This document shows positions 33,456-44,509 of a stretch of 64,000 nucleotides of DNA, piece by piece. This DNA is from Macrosoma leucophasiata (taxonomy: Eukaryota; Arthropoda; Insecta; Lepidoptera; Hedylidae). A model generated the notes under the pieces. The model was not told where the DNA came from, made no database searches, and saw nothing but the letters and a program-made list of their open reading frames with translations. The stretch lies in NCBI GenBank assembly GCA_036365455.1, contig JAWQUS010000030.1, positions 248,001-312,000 on the forward strand. The letters run 5' to 3'. The number at the start of each line of letters is the position of its first letter. The first letter of the stretch is position 1. The translations under genes were made by a program, and so were the position numbers.

Positions 33456-33597
33456 TTTAACAATGGATTTACACTGTGATCCTAGAGGGCCCTGATGTTT
33501 GTGGGAAAACACTTGAGGCAGAGTATAGCCTTAGGGATGTACAACAGTTTGAATACTCAGGTAGAATGGTACTCTCCTCCTTTAGTTTTTGTGTATA

Positions 33598-33765
33598 CAT
33601 ATTTGCGGATTATTGATGGCCACCGTAGGTTTGATCCTCGCAACGGGACATATATTTGTTTGCCTTACATACATTTATGTCGAGTTTGGGTGTTTCTGTA
33701 TGTGTTGTGTATGAACAACAGCAGTGGGGCTATGAGTGCGAGCGAAATCATTTTCTTTTATGAAA
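33598..33765 (+). repeat. Family C tRNA-related SINE
   Basis: 'ggtttgatcctcgcaacggg' is a decayed B box followed by 'acatatatttgtttgcctta' and the tail 'agtggggctatgagtgcgag'. Confidence 0.6.
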
Positions 33766-34047
33766 AAAAACCTAAAATATTTGCGGTAATCCGACCTTCT
33801 TAACAGATTCTAAAAGATTTTTTGTGCTTTGGCCGGGATTTCAGCATGCGACTCCTACATCAGACTAGTCAGTTCAACGAATCAGGCAGAGCTTTTTCAT
33901 GTCGTTATAATTCAAACGTATGTGTTATTGTTATAAGTACAATAATATAAGAAACACGAAGTTATATTATAAGTATAGAAGATACTTAAAATTATGTCCA
34001 GGGCTCATAGTTTTTTTATGCAAATAAGCATAAAGCTTATAAGGCAT

Positions 34048-34182
34048 AGCAAGTGTCTCTGTGATAGTTATTACGGGGTCATACATTAGCAATTAACTGG
34101 AATACTACCGTTTGGCGGCAGGTTAGGTAATGCGGTGGTGCCTACGGCTTCGAATCCCTTTACTGGAAATCTAACAAAAGTA
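34048..34182 (-). repeat. Family A, 5' half
   Basis: 'tctctgtgatagttattacg' to 'cctttactggaaatctaac', subfamily with 'tttggcggcag'. Confidence 0.7.
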
Positions 34183-34259
34183 AAAATCATTACACGGTGC
34201 AGGTAAAACAAGATCTTAGAACAAATCGAAGCCAACTTCAGAGTTTCGCTAATTCAAGA

Positions 34260-34312
34260 TACAAGGGGCGAACTGTCTCGAAATACAATCTACCGTGTCT
34301 TACTAACTTGTG
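34260..34312 (+). repeat. Local duplication U, copy 2
   Basis: 'actgtctcgaaatacaatct' then 'accgtgtc'; partner of 33390-33455. Confidence 0.55.
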
Positions 34313-34575
34313 CACTTTACCTTATACATAGCATTTGTACTGCGAGCCAAAATAGCTCAGCGGAGCCTTAAAGGTTCTTGGCCCAACTTCTAAATATTTA
34401 TTTTATTTTATTTTTATTTTAAGTGTTGAGACTGTATGGTTTACTCTTTGTTATTGTATGAATATTTCTAGCTCGTAATAACAATCACAGTCCAGTAAAA
34501 TATCAGTTCACATAGACTTTAAGTGAATGTAGTGTGCCTGTAAGCGGCTATACTCTACAAAAAATCAAAGGTGTA
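34313..34575. other. No recognised feature
   Basis: Contains an (ATTTT)n run near 34398; nothing else recognised. Confidence 0.4.
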
Positions 34576-34577
34576 AA

Positions 34578-34702
34578 TAACTGTCTCAGCGGGTGGCAAC
34601 GCATCTGCAACTTTGCTCCTGGTATTTGTATGGGTGTCCATAGGCTGCAGGCATCACGTAACGTTAATGTGAACTGCATGATTGTTTGCCACAATTGTAC
34701 AA
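34578..34702 (+). repeat. Family A, 3' half
   Basis: 'gtctcagcgggtggcaacgc' to 'catgattgtttgccac'. Confidence 0.75.
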
Positions 34703-34734
34703 TGATGGACACATTGTTTATTTAAATATTGTAT

Positions 34735-34920
34735 TCTCTTCTCTTGCATTACACTCTTGACAGAGTTGGCGTGGTCGTATTTCCAGGTGTAACGGCTCGC
34801 TTCACAATCTTTCGCCACTCGTCGAGCATTTTTCCTTACTGGAGCATTCATGAAGTGGACTGCTCAGTGCAGATTTTATCTGGTAAGTCCACCTCATAGG
34901 CGACCTGTCTCTTGCACGTG
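34735..34920 (+). repeat. Family H fragment, second copy
   Basis: 'cactcttgacagagttggcg' parallels 24.0 kb; after this block the two copies diverge. Possibly a LINE untranslated segment. Confidence 0.35.
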
Positions 34921-35100
34921 TGCCTTCAACTCGTCCCTGCACTACCAAGTGTTCGATTAAAACCTCGTTACGACGCGATACGCCTTAAAAAAGGTGAGGA
35001 TGCGGATTGTACTATAGATAACAGACGCTGCTGGATGCCTAGTTCTAAAATTGTATTACGTTATAGAATTAAACGTTTAAAAAATATTATTGCTACTCAC

Positions 35101-35390
35101 TGCTTCAGTAGCCTAGTGGTAGCAGGCCACTACTATACGCTGTGGTGCTGGGTTCGATTCCCGAGCTATCAGAGATAATGGTGTAACGTCCTTTATCTCA
35201 AATGCTATTGGGATTTTTCCATTTTCTGGAAATTACCCAATACCTCGAAGTTTGATAATGTGTCTCTCGCCACCTGGTACATGGGCCAAAACGTAACCAC
35301 CGAATCGTGAGTGTTCGCATGTCTGCTTGGATGCATTTATCTCTGCCTACCCAATCGGGGATCACAGGTGTGAAGTTATGTTTACGTTTA
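35101..35390 (+). repeat. Family S tRNA-headed SINE, copy 2
   Basis: The head is 'tgcttcagtagcctagtggt' with B box 'gggttcgattcc' (35150-35161). The body matches 32.2 kb and ends 'tctctgcctacccaatcggg' plus 'atcacaggtgtgaagtta'. The better preserved of the two full copies. Confidence 0.85.
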
Positions 35391-35494
35391 TATTATTGCC
35401 TCAAATGCAAGCTATTAATTTACAATAACAAAATACAAACCAATACTGCTTTGTTAACAGTTTACCAGCACATTAAATATACAAATTGCTGTAA

Positions 35495-35700
35495 ACAATT
35501 ATGATAGTGGTGAGAGCTGGGTCATTCCTTATTCTGGTTGATTAAGGAATTAACGTAACACGGATAAGACGCCGAAATGTTAAATAATTTTCTGTGTTTG
35601 GCCCTCACGGTGGGGTTCAAATACAACGACCGGGAAACGTCTTGGCAGGGTTAAGTTAATATAACCTGGCAGCGACTGCAAGGTTGGATCATAATTTTAT
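35495..35700 (+). repeat. Repeat J, fullest copy
   Basis: Its left part ('ctggttgattaaggaattaa') matches 37.54-37.62 kb and its right part ('gaccgggaaacgtcttggca', 'gggttaagttaatat') matches 36.76-36.86 kb, so the two partial copies together cover this one. Confidence 0.6.
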
Positions 35701-35736
35701 TATGTATCCTAAATTAGAATAAAAAAAAATGGTACA

Positions 35737-35868
35737 GTTCCAGTGTTGAAGCTCGCGTAGATGCCGTCACAATACCTCTTACATATCTGCCGCCAATTGG
35801 TAGTGTTTTTATTCTCATATAAAATAGCTCTAGAAAAAAAAGTCTTAGGAGTGGCAGCGCATCTGCAT
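35737..35868 (+). repeat. Family A, rearranged copy, 3' end lost
   Basis: 'gttccagtgttgaagctcgc' to 'gtggcagcgcatctgcattt', with about 90 bases missing from the middle. It abuts the next copy tail to tail. Confidence 0.6.
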
Positions 35869-35869
35869 T

Positions 35870-36085
35870 TTTTATGTATAAAAGTGGCAAACAAGCATGC
35901 AGTTCACACTGATGTTGAGTGGTGACTGCAGCTTATAGACACCCACACAAAGACCAAGGTCAAAATACAGATGCGTTACTACTCCTGAGGCCTAAGATGT
36001 TATGCCTCAGTGCCGAAGATTACATTAGCACCTGACCGGAACACGATAATGCTAAACACTACCATCAAGCGGCAAGTAAATGCAT
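35870..36085 (-). repeat. Family A, 5' end lost
   Basis: 'aaaagtggcaaacaagcatg' to 'catcaagcggcaagtaaatg'. The opposite orientation to its immediate neighbour makes a tail-to-tail pair. Confidence 0.8.
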
Positions 36086-36228
36086 TTTCATCTATTATTA
36101 TTGCTAACTGAAACGAGCAGCGTTTACTAACATTGTGTAATGATGCACACATTGTTAGTTTAACATTTGTATCACGTTATAGAATAAAGTAATGAACAGT
36201 GCCACGTATGCATGCCATATAGCCATCA

Positions 36229-36700
36229 TCATATCAGTGATAGGACGTCCACTGCTGAACATAGGCCTCCCCCAATGACCTCCAATGCCGACCGATCGGA
36301 AGCGACGTGCATCCAGCGGGTACCTGCAGCCTTGACTATGTCGTCGGTCCATCTTGCAGAACTCCACTCGAGATCCTTTCTGCCCCCGCGGCTATCGGTT
36401 CTCCGAGCTATGTGCCCTGCCCATTGCCACTTCAGCTTTGAGATCTGCTTGGCTACGCCAGCGACTTTCGATCGCCTATGGATTTCTCCAATAGGGAATT
36501 GCCAAGCATAGCCCTGTCCATTGACCGCTGAGTAACTTGGAGCTTTCGTACAAGATCCATAGTGAGAGACCACGTCTCGGCACCGTAGGTCATCACCGGT
36601 AAAACGCACTGGTTAAAGATTTTCTTCTTCAAGGACTGCGGGATGTTTGACGAGAAAACGCTCCTCAACTTAACCATAATACTCCATAAATTAACCATAT
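36229..36700 (-). pseudogene. RTE-like LINE polyprotein, C-terminal remnant
   Basis: The minus strand encodes QCVLPVMTYGAETWSL, then QRSMDRAMLGNSLL, then in another frame KLKWQWAGHIARRTD, RGGRKDLEW and RWTDDIVKAAGTRWM. These are hallmarks of the C-terminal tail of RTE/BovB-type and related LINEs. A frameshift lies near 36.47 kb and a second near 36.29 kb, where the expected EAYVQQWTS motif is out of frame. The remnant is 5' truncated and not functional. Confidence 0.85.
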
Positions 36701-36736
36701 AGCCATTTAGCTATAATGGCTATATGGTTAATTTAA
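36684..36736. repeat. Hairpin at the 5' edge of the RTE-like remnant
   Basis: 'ataaattaaccatatagcca' is repeated inverted as 'tggctatatggttaattta' around a loop of about 11 bases. It marks the LINE boundary and may be an inversion scar from insertion. Confidence 0.8.
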
Positions 36737-36754
36737 GGAGCTATTCACGGACCC

Positions 36755-36858
36755 ACTTCAACCTTAATAACACCCTACCAACAAACAGTGACCGGGTAGC
36801 GTCTTAGTAGGGCTAAGTTAATATGAGCGGGTAACGGTAGCAAGATTGGATTAATCTT
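36755..36858 (+). repeat. Repeat J, right part
   Basis: 'gaccgggtagcgtcttagta' and 'gggctaagttaatatgagc' match 35.63-35.70 kb. Confidence 0.55.
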
Positions 36859-37535
36859 TATGTATTTTTTAATTAAGTTTATAACGTTATTTAAATCAAG
36901 TTCATGATATTGGCTGATAAATTTCTTGACAGTTAAATAAATTAAAAAAAAAAATCATACTCGTGTTGCATTAATAAAACTAAAGGAGTAATTTAAGTGG
37001 TCCCTGGATGTTTCTATCGCATTTAGATGACTTGGGTTAATTGAGCTGACAGACAGATTTTGATAGTAGTTTAAAAAGTTACACGCACTACAAAATTTTG
37101 CATAGCGGTAACACAAATTTAGTGACATATCACTAATTCAAGGTAACATAATAAACATTTGACTGTGAGTGTTGAGGTTAAAAACAAAAAATATATACCG
37201 GCCGAATTGAGGAACCTCCTCCTTTTTGAACTCGGTTAAAAAATCCTAATACTCGCCACTTATTGTCTATTGGTGAGTTAATAGATACGATAATATTTAA
37301 CGAATGAAAACATATTCTTACGTACGACCCATAGTTGTATACCTACACGCAATCAATGTCTTCCTCAAGGGTATACAATAGTTAAATATATAAATTATCC
37401 GATACATGTACCCACATGGTGGTGGTATTTTTGTAGGACATCATAAATATCCCAGTCTTCTTTCGCCGGTTACAAAATTATCCCTTATATATAAACTAAT
37501 TTAACTTCACTAAACAATCATCGTAAACAATCTCT
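36859..37535. other. No recognised feature
   Basis: A+T-rich; no gene or repeat recognised. Confidence 0.35.
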
Positions 37536-37536
37536 C

Positions 37537-37625
37537 GTAAACAGAATTGCCTCATTTGTAATTCTGGCTGATTACGAATTAATAGAGGCAAGTGGGGACA
37601 AGAGTTAAATAATTCCCTGTGTACT
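37537..37625 (+). repeat. Repeat J, left part
   Basis: 'attctggctgattacgaatt' and 'gttaaataattccctgtgta' match 35.53-35.60 kb. Confidence 0.5.
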
Positions 37626-37765
37626 GATTGCTACGGGTCCCGTAGATGCGTCTACGGCGTAGAGTGCTGCTACGACAGACTACGCCAGTGATATTAGCAG
37701 TACTGTGTACAAGTAAATACTTGTATGATTCTAATAATAGTTAGTTAATTGGTTTTTAATATAAA

Positions 37766-37965
37766 AAAAGGACAAACAAGCATGAAGTTCACATTAATTG
37801 GAACGAGTACTCAATCTGTAAATATTTACATGAGATTCGCAGGAAAAATACAATTGCGTTGCCACCCCTAAAGTTTAAGTTTTTGCCTTTGTGATAAAAA
37901 TTATGGGGCCATGCTATGTAACCAAAACGCGATTGAGCTGAATAAAAAAAAATGCCGACCAACGG
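37766..37965 (-). repeat. Family A, strongly decayed
   Basis: 'gacaaacaagcatgaagttc' and 'ttgcgttgccacccctaaag' mark an old copy lacking its 5' end. Confidence 0.55.
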
Positions 37966-37984
37966 AACCACACATTGCGCGTGG

Positions 37985-38205
37985 CCAGACACGCTTTTAC
38001 TCGTAATCGTGATGGTTTCATTTTAATTTCGTTATACATACTTTAACAAATATCACCATTTAGCAGGTGGTAGAGAGGTGAGGGATATTACAGTCTTAAA
38101 ATCCTAACAGTCTCCGAGAAGCTTGTAGACGGACAGAAAGACAGCCATGGGGAAACAGTTAAGGTTCTTTTTCAAGCTATGTATCCTTAAGAGCAGTAAA
38201 AATAT
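37985..38205 (+). repeat. Family B dispersed repeat, partial
   Basis: 'tggtttcattttaatttcgt' and 'ctccgagaagcttgtagacg' parallel the 39.2-kb copy and the 13.9-kb copy. Confidence 0.45.
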
Positions 38206-39050
38206 CTTTAAAGCTTTAAAAAAACGCTATAGTACATTGAAAGATAAATTAAAGTACGTTGAAGGTTGTAACAGTAAATGCGCCTTAGTCAGTCCACAGC
38301 AGCTGCTAACCACACGCTAAGTGAAATAGCCGCAAATACGTTAAGCTCTCCCAGGGACTGACGAGGCTAATTATTTGAATTCAACTGTAAATAGAAGATA
38401 CTTTAATTATTGACGTTTTTTGTTGTTGAATCAGGAGGTCATAATAATGATGGTACATTAAACATACTCATTTATCAGACCACAAGAATGTTTCTTTTCT
38501 TTCAATGTTTCTTTTCTTGGAATTGGTACTTATAAAATGGAGGATAAATTTTAAAGATGATTAAAAAAAATATTTTTGAGTAATTGAGTTTTGACAACGA
38601 TCCTAGTTGTATGTAATTCATCTGTAAAAACCGCGTTCAAATCCGTGAGTATAATAATAATGGCTTTTCTCTCTTTTTTAATCGCTCCCTATTAGTTTTC
38701 TGGAAAAATATTTAATGTACAGACACTTGATTTTTACTGCCTTATTACAGATATAGATTATAAAATAAAAGCTTACTTAATTAACCTTTACCAAGTAGAA
38801 CGGTGAGAAAGAAATAGAGTTATGACGCAACATAAAGGTACACGCAAACTGCGCGAGCCGCTCAACAAGCGAACGCAGCTGCAGTCGGCTCATGTACCGA
38901 ATATTTTTAACAACCCTCTTACGCAAGAGGTCGTTAGCGTCGCTGCGTCTAGTGTGCGTCGGTTATGTGATTACAATACACAGTGCCAATTAACTTGACC
39001 TGTGTGCTTATGTAAAACAGCGTTCCTTTACTATCTGAAATATCATACTT
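38206..39050. other. No recognised feature
   Basis: Two GC-richer patches (38.28-38.37 and 38.85-38.96 kb) without open frames; nothing recognised. Confidence 0.35.
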
Positions 39051-39052
39051 TA

Positions 39053-39545
39053 AAAAACCGGTCAAGTGCATGTTGGGCCACGCGCAGTGTAGGGTTCCGT
39101 AGTTTTTAGATTTGATTAATATAATGAAAAAAATATATAAATATTTTCTATGGAGTTGTTCAAAAAATTCGAGTATTACATTGGGTCGACTATTACTCGC
39201 AAACTTGTAAAGCTACCTTAGGTGTGATAGCTTTCATTTTAATTTCGTTATATGTAGCTACTATTGCCGTAACGTTTGAATTTCTAACAATAACCGTTTA
39301 GTTGGTAGGGAGGAGGACACTTGACTCTAACGAAAATTGGCACTTTAAAGCTTAATAAGTCACAAGTTAACTAAATCCAAAAATAATGGTAGTACACCCC
39401 TAATATTTTTAAATTACCTATCCAACGATATTTTACACTATATAAAAAACGAAAAATAAATATATAATCTTGCGTAACATGTTGGGGTAGTACCCTAAAT
39501 AATTTTTAACCTTACCGTACCCTTAATAAATTTGACACGTATGTT
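39053..39545 (+). repeat. Family B dispersed repeat, longest copy
   Basis: Begins 'aaaaaaccggtcaagtgcat' and 'gtagggttccgtagttttta', the usual terminus of this family, and continues through 'tgggtcgactattactcgca' and 'ctatccaacgatattttaca'. Confidence 0.6.
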
Positions 39546-40000
39546 TGTAATATTCTTTGAACTGGAAGATATTCACATTATAATGGATGATCATTACATG
39601 ATCATCGACCATTGAACGTTTATTTAAAGTCTTAAATATTATATTTTTATGTAAATAACATTGTAAAATTAACTGAAACTCAAGCCATCGTCATTTGCGA
39701 GCCGATCTGTAATGTACTTTTTTTTTTAACCATCTCCGGTTTCACGCGAAGCGTTGCCTGAATAGGGTAACCTTACAACGCGGCGTAAAAGGACAATAAT
39801 TGATATTATTATATCTTATAGTATTTTTTTCAAACAAAAAATGGTAATAATAATTTGACTTCGCTTACAGTCAGTAGAGCGACTAGGCTAGAGATCCAAA
39901 TGGTCGCGGGTATAGAGTTCACCCGAAGTCATTTTATTTTAACTATAGGGACCAATTAACTTCTGCGATTAGTATAACTTTTTAATGTTAATCAGTGATA
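39546..40000. other. No recognised feature
   Basis: Nothing recognised. Confidence 0.4.
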
Positions 40001-40001
40001 G

Positions 40002-40245
40002 TGACAAATTAACATGCAGTTTACATTGACGATAAGTGAACACTGCAGCCTATAGATATCAATATACTTGAACAGACCTTTACATTAAAATTTATGTACA
40101 CTGTCTAAAATATATTAATATCTAAGTTGATTTGCCTCTGTGAAAGGTACAATGAGGTCATACATTTTAATCAATACTGCTAAAATCATCAATACTAGCA
40201 TTGGGCGGTAAATACAATAGGTAATGTGAAGGTGCACATTAGTAA
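40002..40245 (-). repeat. Family A, strongly decayed
   Basis: 'taacatgcagtttacattga' and 'ctgcagcctatagatatc' at the left and 'taggtaatgtgaaggtgc' at the right show an old full-span copy. Confidence 0.55.
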
Positions 40246-40692
40246 ATAAATTTAAAAGAGAAGAAAGACCCAATATTGCCTTTTAATGAAGTGAAAGTCC
40301 GTCTAATGTACCTGGTGCATAAAAGCTTAAATAAATAAAGAGTCTACTAAAAATGTGAACATGGTGATCCTACACTCAGGCCGATGACTTTGATATGCTA
40401 ATGCGCGCGAGTCTCCCACTCTCATCGCCGGTACTCTTCCTGTCTACACGCTGCTTTATTGCTGGAGATACGCCGCTCGATTACCGCTCACAATATATCT
40501 ATCTACATGTAACCCGTTTATTTTTCTAGTGTTGTTATATTATTTATGTCTGTTAGGAATTGTTGAATGTACTGACATTACTGGCGTAGGTATTGAGAGT
40601 TATTGTTATTTAATTAAAAAAAAAGTAATATTTCTAGTCTTAGAACTTGAAAGATCATCACAGGATGTCAGTTTTTTCCGATATTTTTTAAA
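40246..40692. other. No recognised feature
   Basis: Nothing recognised between an old and a young family A copy. Confidence 0.4.
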
Positions 40693-40996
40693 TTTTTTTT
40701 TTTTTTTTTTTTTTTTATGTAATTGAAATGGTAAACAAGCATGCAGTTCACATTGATGTTAAGTGATGACTGCAGCCTATAGACACCCACACAAAGACCA
40801 AGGTCAAAATGCAGATGCGTTACCACTCCTGAGGCCTAAGGTCTTATGCCTCTGTGCCGGAAATTACAGGGCCGTACATTACCACCTGACCGGAACACGA
40901 TAGTGTTGAACACTACCATTTAGCGGCAAGTATATTAGGTAATGCGGTGGTGCCTACGCCCGCGAGCTCCGTCACGGGAGCTCTACCACCAGTAAA
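40693..40996 (-). repeat. Family A, youngest-looking full copy
   Basis: A run of 24 Ts, then 'atgtaattgaaatggtaaac', then an almost consensus body ending 'gggagctctaccaccagtaa'. On the minus strand this is a 5' end with the hairpin, the full body and a 24-nt poly(A) tail. The long homopolymer and near-consensus body suggest a recent insertion. Confidence 0.95.
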
Positions 40997-41104
40997 AATC
41001 CTTTTAATATGATAAATACACGACAAATATATATTTTCTCATTTTTCTAATAACTGTCATGACTGGGCTCATCACCCGTTTTCGGTTTAACGTTGATTTC
41101 TGGG

Positions 41105-41312
41105 ACACCCTGTATTAGGTATTATCCCCAACAGATCTATCTGCCGCCAAATGATGGCGTAATAACTAAGGTCCCAGGACTACCCCTGGGGGTGGCAACG
41201 CATCTGCATTTTGACCTCTGGTATTTGTGTGGGTGTCTATAGGCTGCAGTTATCACTTCACATCAATGTAAACTACATGCTTGTTTGCCACCTTCAGTAC
41301 ATAATAAAATCT
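41105..41312 (+). repeat. Family A, internal deletion
   Basis: 'ctgccgccaaatgatggcgt' joins directly to 'aataactaaggtcccagg'; the 3' end 'catgcttgtttgccaccttc' is intact. Confidence 0.75.
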
Positions 41313-41429
41313 TTGCAAATCTTTATTGTGTATTTAGAATTTTGATCAAGTTCTTAGTTATATCACAGTCTAAAGAAAACGAACGTGTTAGTTATATCGT
41401 GGTGAAATAGTACCTATCAATAATCCCTA

Positions 41430-41648
41430 CTTAATATTATAAATGCGAAAGTAACTCTGTCTGTCTGTTACTTTTTCACGTCCAAACGACTAAGCCGATT
41501 TTAATGAAATTTGGTACAGATATAGAGTTGACTTTGAGGAAGAACATAAGCTACTTTTTGTCTTCTTATATTCCCCCACCCTCTATAATAAGGGGTGGAT
41601 ATTTATAAAACGACATCCTCGGGAAGCCGCGGGCAACAGCTAGTTCTT
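41430..41648 (+). repeat. Dispersed repeat ending 'caacagctagt'
   Basis: 'ctgtctgtctgttac', 'caaacgactaagccgatttt', 'gaaatttggtacagatatag' and the end 'gccgcgggcaacagctagtt' match the family at 9.64-9.88 kb. Confidence 0.7.
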
Positions 41649-41944
41649 TATAAATATAAAAACAAAACTAAACAATTGATCAATTTGTAATTGCTCACAA
41701 TATATTGCACTCAAAATAGCCTAAACATAATCTACACAATTAAGTGAACTATTCCTGAGTCAATGGTTCGGAAGGGTAAACGTTTATCTTAAAGCTATGA
41801 ATTTGCGTACGTAATGGAGAAATCCTCTTGAACAGACAATACAGAGACCTTGCTCAATATACCCTCTTTAATCCATCTATTCACTAACTACTGCACAAGA
41901 AACCTAAAATTAAGCCGAGTAGATCTACTGATGTAAAATTTGAA
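41649..41944. other. No recognised feature
   Basis: Nothing recognised. Confidence 0.4.
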
Positions 41945-41945
41945 G

Positions 41946-42178
41946 GACAAATAAATACGCTTACACTCATAGCCCCACACCAGGTATAAACCAGTGTCGT
42001 GGGTGCCGTTGTACCCACACAACACATACACAAGCACCCAGGTGTGTACAACGGCAGACCCGAAACAAATATCTGTAGACCATAAAAATATTTGTCGCGG
42101 TTCGGGGATCGCCCTTCGAAACCCGCGACTCTTCGAATCAAACGGTCGCCTTAAACCGCCGGACTAACCGGATCGTCA
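41946..42178 (-). repeat. Family C tRNA-related SINE, longest copy
   Basis: From the tail 'aatacgcttacactcatagc' to the head 'cggactaaccggatcgtcaa'. On the minus strand the head contains an A-box-like 'ggttagtccggcgg' and a damaged B box. A 14-bp duplication 'gtgtacaacggcag' interrupts the body near 42042. Confidence 0.7.
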
Positions 42179-42545
42179 AATAGGAATAGGAACTGTATAA
42201 TACTTTTATATTAAACCATACAAATTTCGATTCAAAAATGATTCAATTACATCCCATTAATTCACAAGTACAGGTTTTTCATTAGCGACGAACACCGGCG
42301 GCTATAATAGCTTCATTGTAAATCGAACTAAGGCAAGTTGAGGCGTCGGCGATTACTCGCAGACATAAATCGCCCGCCATTAGTTTCGTGAGGTATTAAA
42401 ACTGCAATAGAATAATTAATATCGGTGAAGATATATTTCCACTCACAGGGCTTACCATTCATATCAATGTACTTATACTTATTACTTTTTTTTTTTTATT
42501 CTGTTGTTCGCTGTAATTGTAGGTTTTAGTTAGGAGGTTTTTTTC
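42179..42545. other. No recognised feature
   Basis: Nothing recognised; T run at 42486. Confidence 0.4.
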
Positions 42546-42546
42546 G

Positions 42547-42935
42547 AAGGATAGCGTTCGTAACGAACGTAGTGTAGAAAAGAGGCTTTGTGTGAATAAA
42601 AGTATCGGTGTAAAAATTTATGTATCTTCACGCCAGGTCCGTTACGGGGTAGGCAGAGAGTGTGCCAGATATCCCGGTTTTGACATACCTCCCGTGCTTC
42701 TTCTACATTCATTATTCTCTTCATACATGGACACTGATGATATTGATGACTTTTGACACCACCCTCGGACAACACTGGACCTATTTGGTCATGGTAGATG
42801 AGTCTTTGGGCCTCTACAATCATCCACATTCGCATTGTATACCTGTTTGATCATTCACTCATTCGACATTCGTTCTATATGTCCAAAACATTAGAGCATG
42901 CCTTTTTTTCATTTTTACACCGATACTCTCATTCA
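42547..42935 (-). pseudogene. LINE 3' remnant, decayed and rearranged
   Basis: The minus strand of 42620-42935 matches the C-terminal region and 3' end of the LINE at 15.27-15.97 kb, including RLIYHDQIGPVLSEGGVKS and CMKRIMNVEEAREVCQNRD. The segment at 42547-42617 corresponds to a more upstream part in inverted order, so the copy is rearranged. Confidence 0.7.
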
Positions 42936-43164
42936 TGTTATGTTTTACTTGGTTTAGTTTATTAACTTTTTTTTCTACATTTGTCTTAGATGGTATCAAG
43001 ATAGGAAGATGTCCGGGATGGAACGAAGTAGAGAAAGAGCAGTCGGAAAGCGGACCCCGTCACTATACGGGACTAACGCTAAGAAGAAGAAGTTTGGATG
43101 GTGTCAAGTCAATGATTGAATGTATTTTAAACTGACGTTGATGAAATTGATCAATAAATAAATA

Positions 43165-43362
43165 AATAAAAAATACGCTTACACTCACAGCCCCACAGTA
43201 GGTATAAACCTGCGTCGTGGGTGCCATTGTACACACACAACACATACACAAACACTCAGACCCGAAACAAATATCTGTAGGCCATACAAATATTTGTCCC
43301 GGTGCAGGGATCGAACCCGCGACCCTTGTTGCCCGCACATAGGCAAAAACTGCATAAATCAT
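43165..43362 (-). repeat. Family C tRNA-related SINE, best B box
   Basis: The minus strand contains 'cgggttcgatccctgcacc' (B box around 43308-43318), then 'gggacaaatatttgtatggc', 'gtgtttgtgtatgtgttgtg' and the tail 'gtgagtgtaagcgtatttt'. Confidence 0.75.
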
Positions 43363-44208
43363 TTAATTTTAAACTACGAGGTTTTAATTTACAGAGTCTA
43401 TAAGTTATTTCTCCCTCTTTTATTTTGCCGTATGCATATCCGGAACAGTCATGCACGCTTAAATTTCTTTGCCTTTGGCGGCGTCGTGTGGCGGGTTGCT
43501 CACTTCCCTCTAAAATGGTCGAGGAGGGCAATGGCTGTCACATGCGTCATACTCGTGAACGGGTGCTGTTGGTGGGGACTGGTCTGTTCTGGTTTGCAGG
43601 GGCTACATCACATTTAGTAGATAGCAGTATATTTGCATGTATGCTATGGACGTTCACATTATTTGATTTTTCACGATAATCTGTACTAGATTTAAGCTCT
43701 CTTTTAAAAGAGCTGTTACTGAGTTTGTTGGGTAGCTGACGTTAGTTGACGTTTTAAAAATATCTGTAAAGATCTATTCGAAACAAAAATATTTTCAATT
43801 TTATTCTATTCTATTCTATTTACAGCCAAGGTACAATAACAATCTACAAGCTCAAGATATCGCGTGAGCAAGTCGCGTGCCGTCTGCAGCCACATTGTTA
43901 CTGCGTTACCGAGCTCACTTTGAGCGGTAACACGGGTGTTCCTCACACACAACATTGTTAATATCACGTTTACTAGCGGTGTCTCTTAGTGAAGCTACTC
44001 AACATGTCAACGTTTGTAATTTATATGATACGGAATAGTACTGTTACAGGTGGTGCACTGAATAACATATTTACTGCGTAATGCGCTTAGTGTTGTGCTT
44101 TAATGCGATGTTTTTAGAAGTAGAACTTCAGTGCCGGATATCTAAGTGATCGCTGAAACTACTGGTGTCAATAAATATAAATAGCACTCGAATGGTTTGC
44201 TTAGTTTA
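43363..44208. other. Unassigned sequence
   Basis: 'gtggcgggttgctcacttcc' near 43488 recurs inverted at 7.58 kb. Overlapping plus-strand ORFs (43294-43679) have no recognisable domain. Confidence 0.35.
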
Positions 44209-44210
44209 TT

Positions 44211-44498
44211 TCACTGGTGGTAGAGCTCCAGTGATGGAGGTCGCGGGCGTAGGCGCCACCGCATTACCTAATATACTTGCCGCTAAATGGTAGTGTTCAG
44301 CACTATCGTGTTCCGGTCAGGTGGTAATGTACGGCCCTGCAATTTCCGACACAAAGGCAGAACACCTTAGGCCTCAGGAGTGGTAACGCATCTGCATTTT
44401 GATCTTGATCTTTGTGTGGGTGTCTATAGGCTGCAGTCATCACTTAACATCAATGTGAACTGCATGCTTGCTTGCCACTTGCAATACATAAAAAAAAT
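44211..44498 (+). repeat. Family A, full length
   Basis: From 'cactggtggtagagctccag' to 'gcaatacataaaaaaaatag'; a foldback element starts directly after its A tail. Confidence 0.92.
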
Positions 44499-44509
44499 AG
44501 TTGGGGTCT

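Noticed and set aside
43405..43680. Plus-strand ORFs as a membrane protein
   Set aside because: Overlapping frames, no family match, and part of the DNA ('gtggcgggttgctcacttcc') recurs inverted at 7.58 kb as a repeat.
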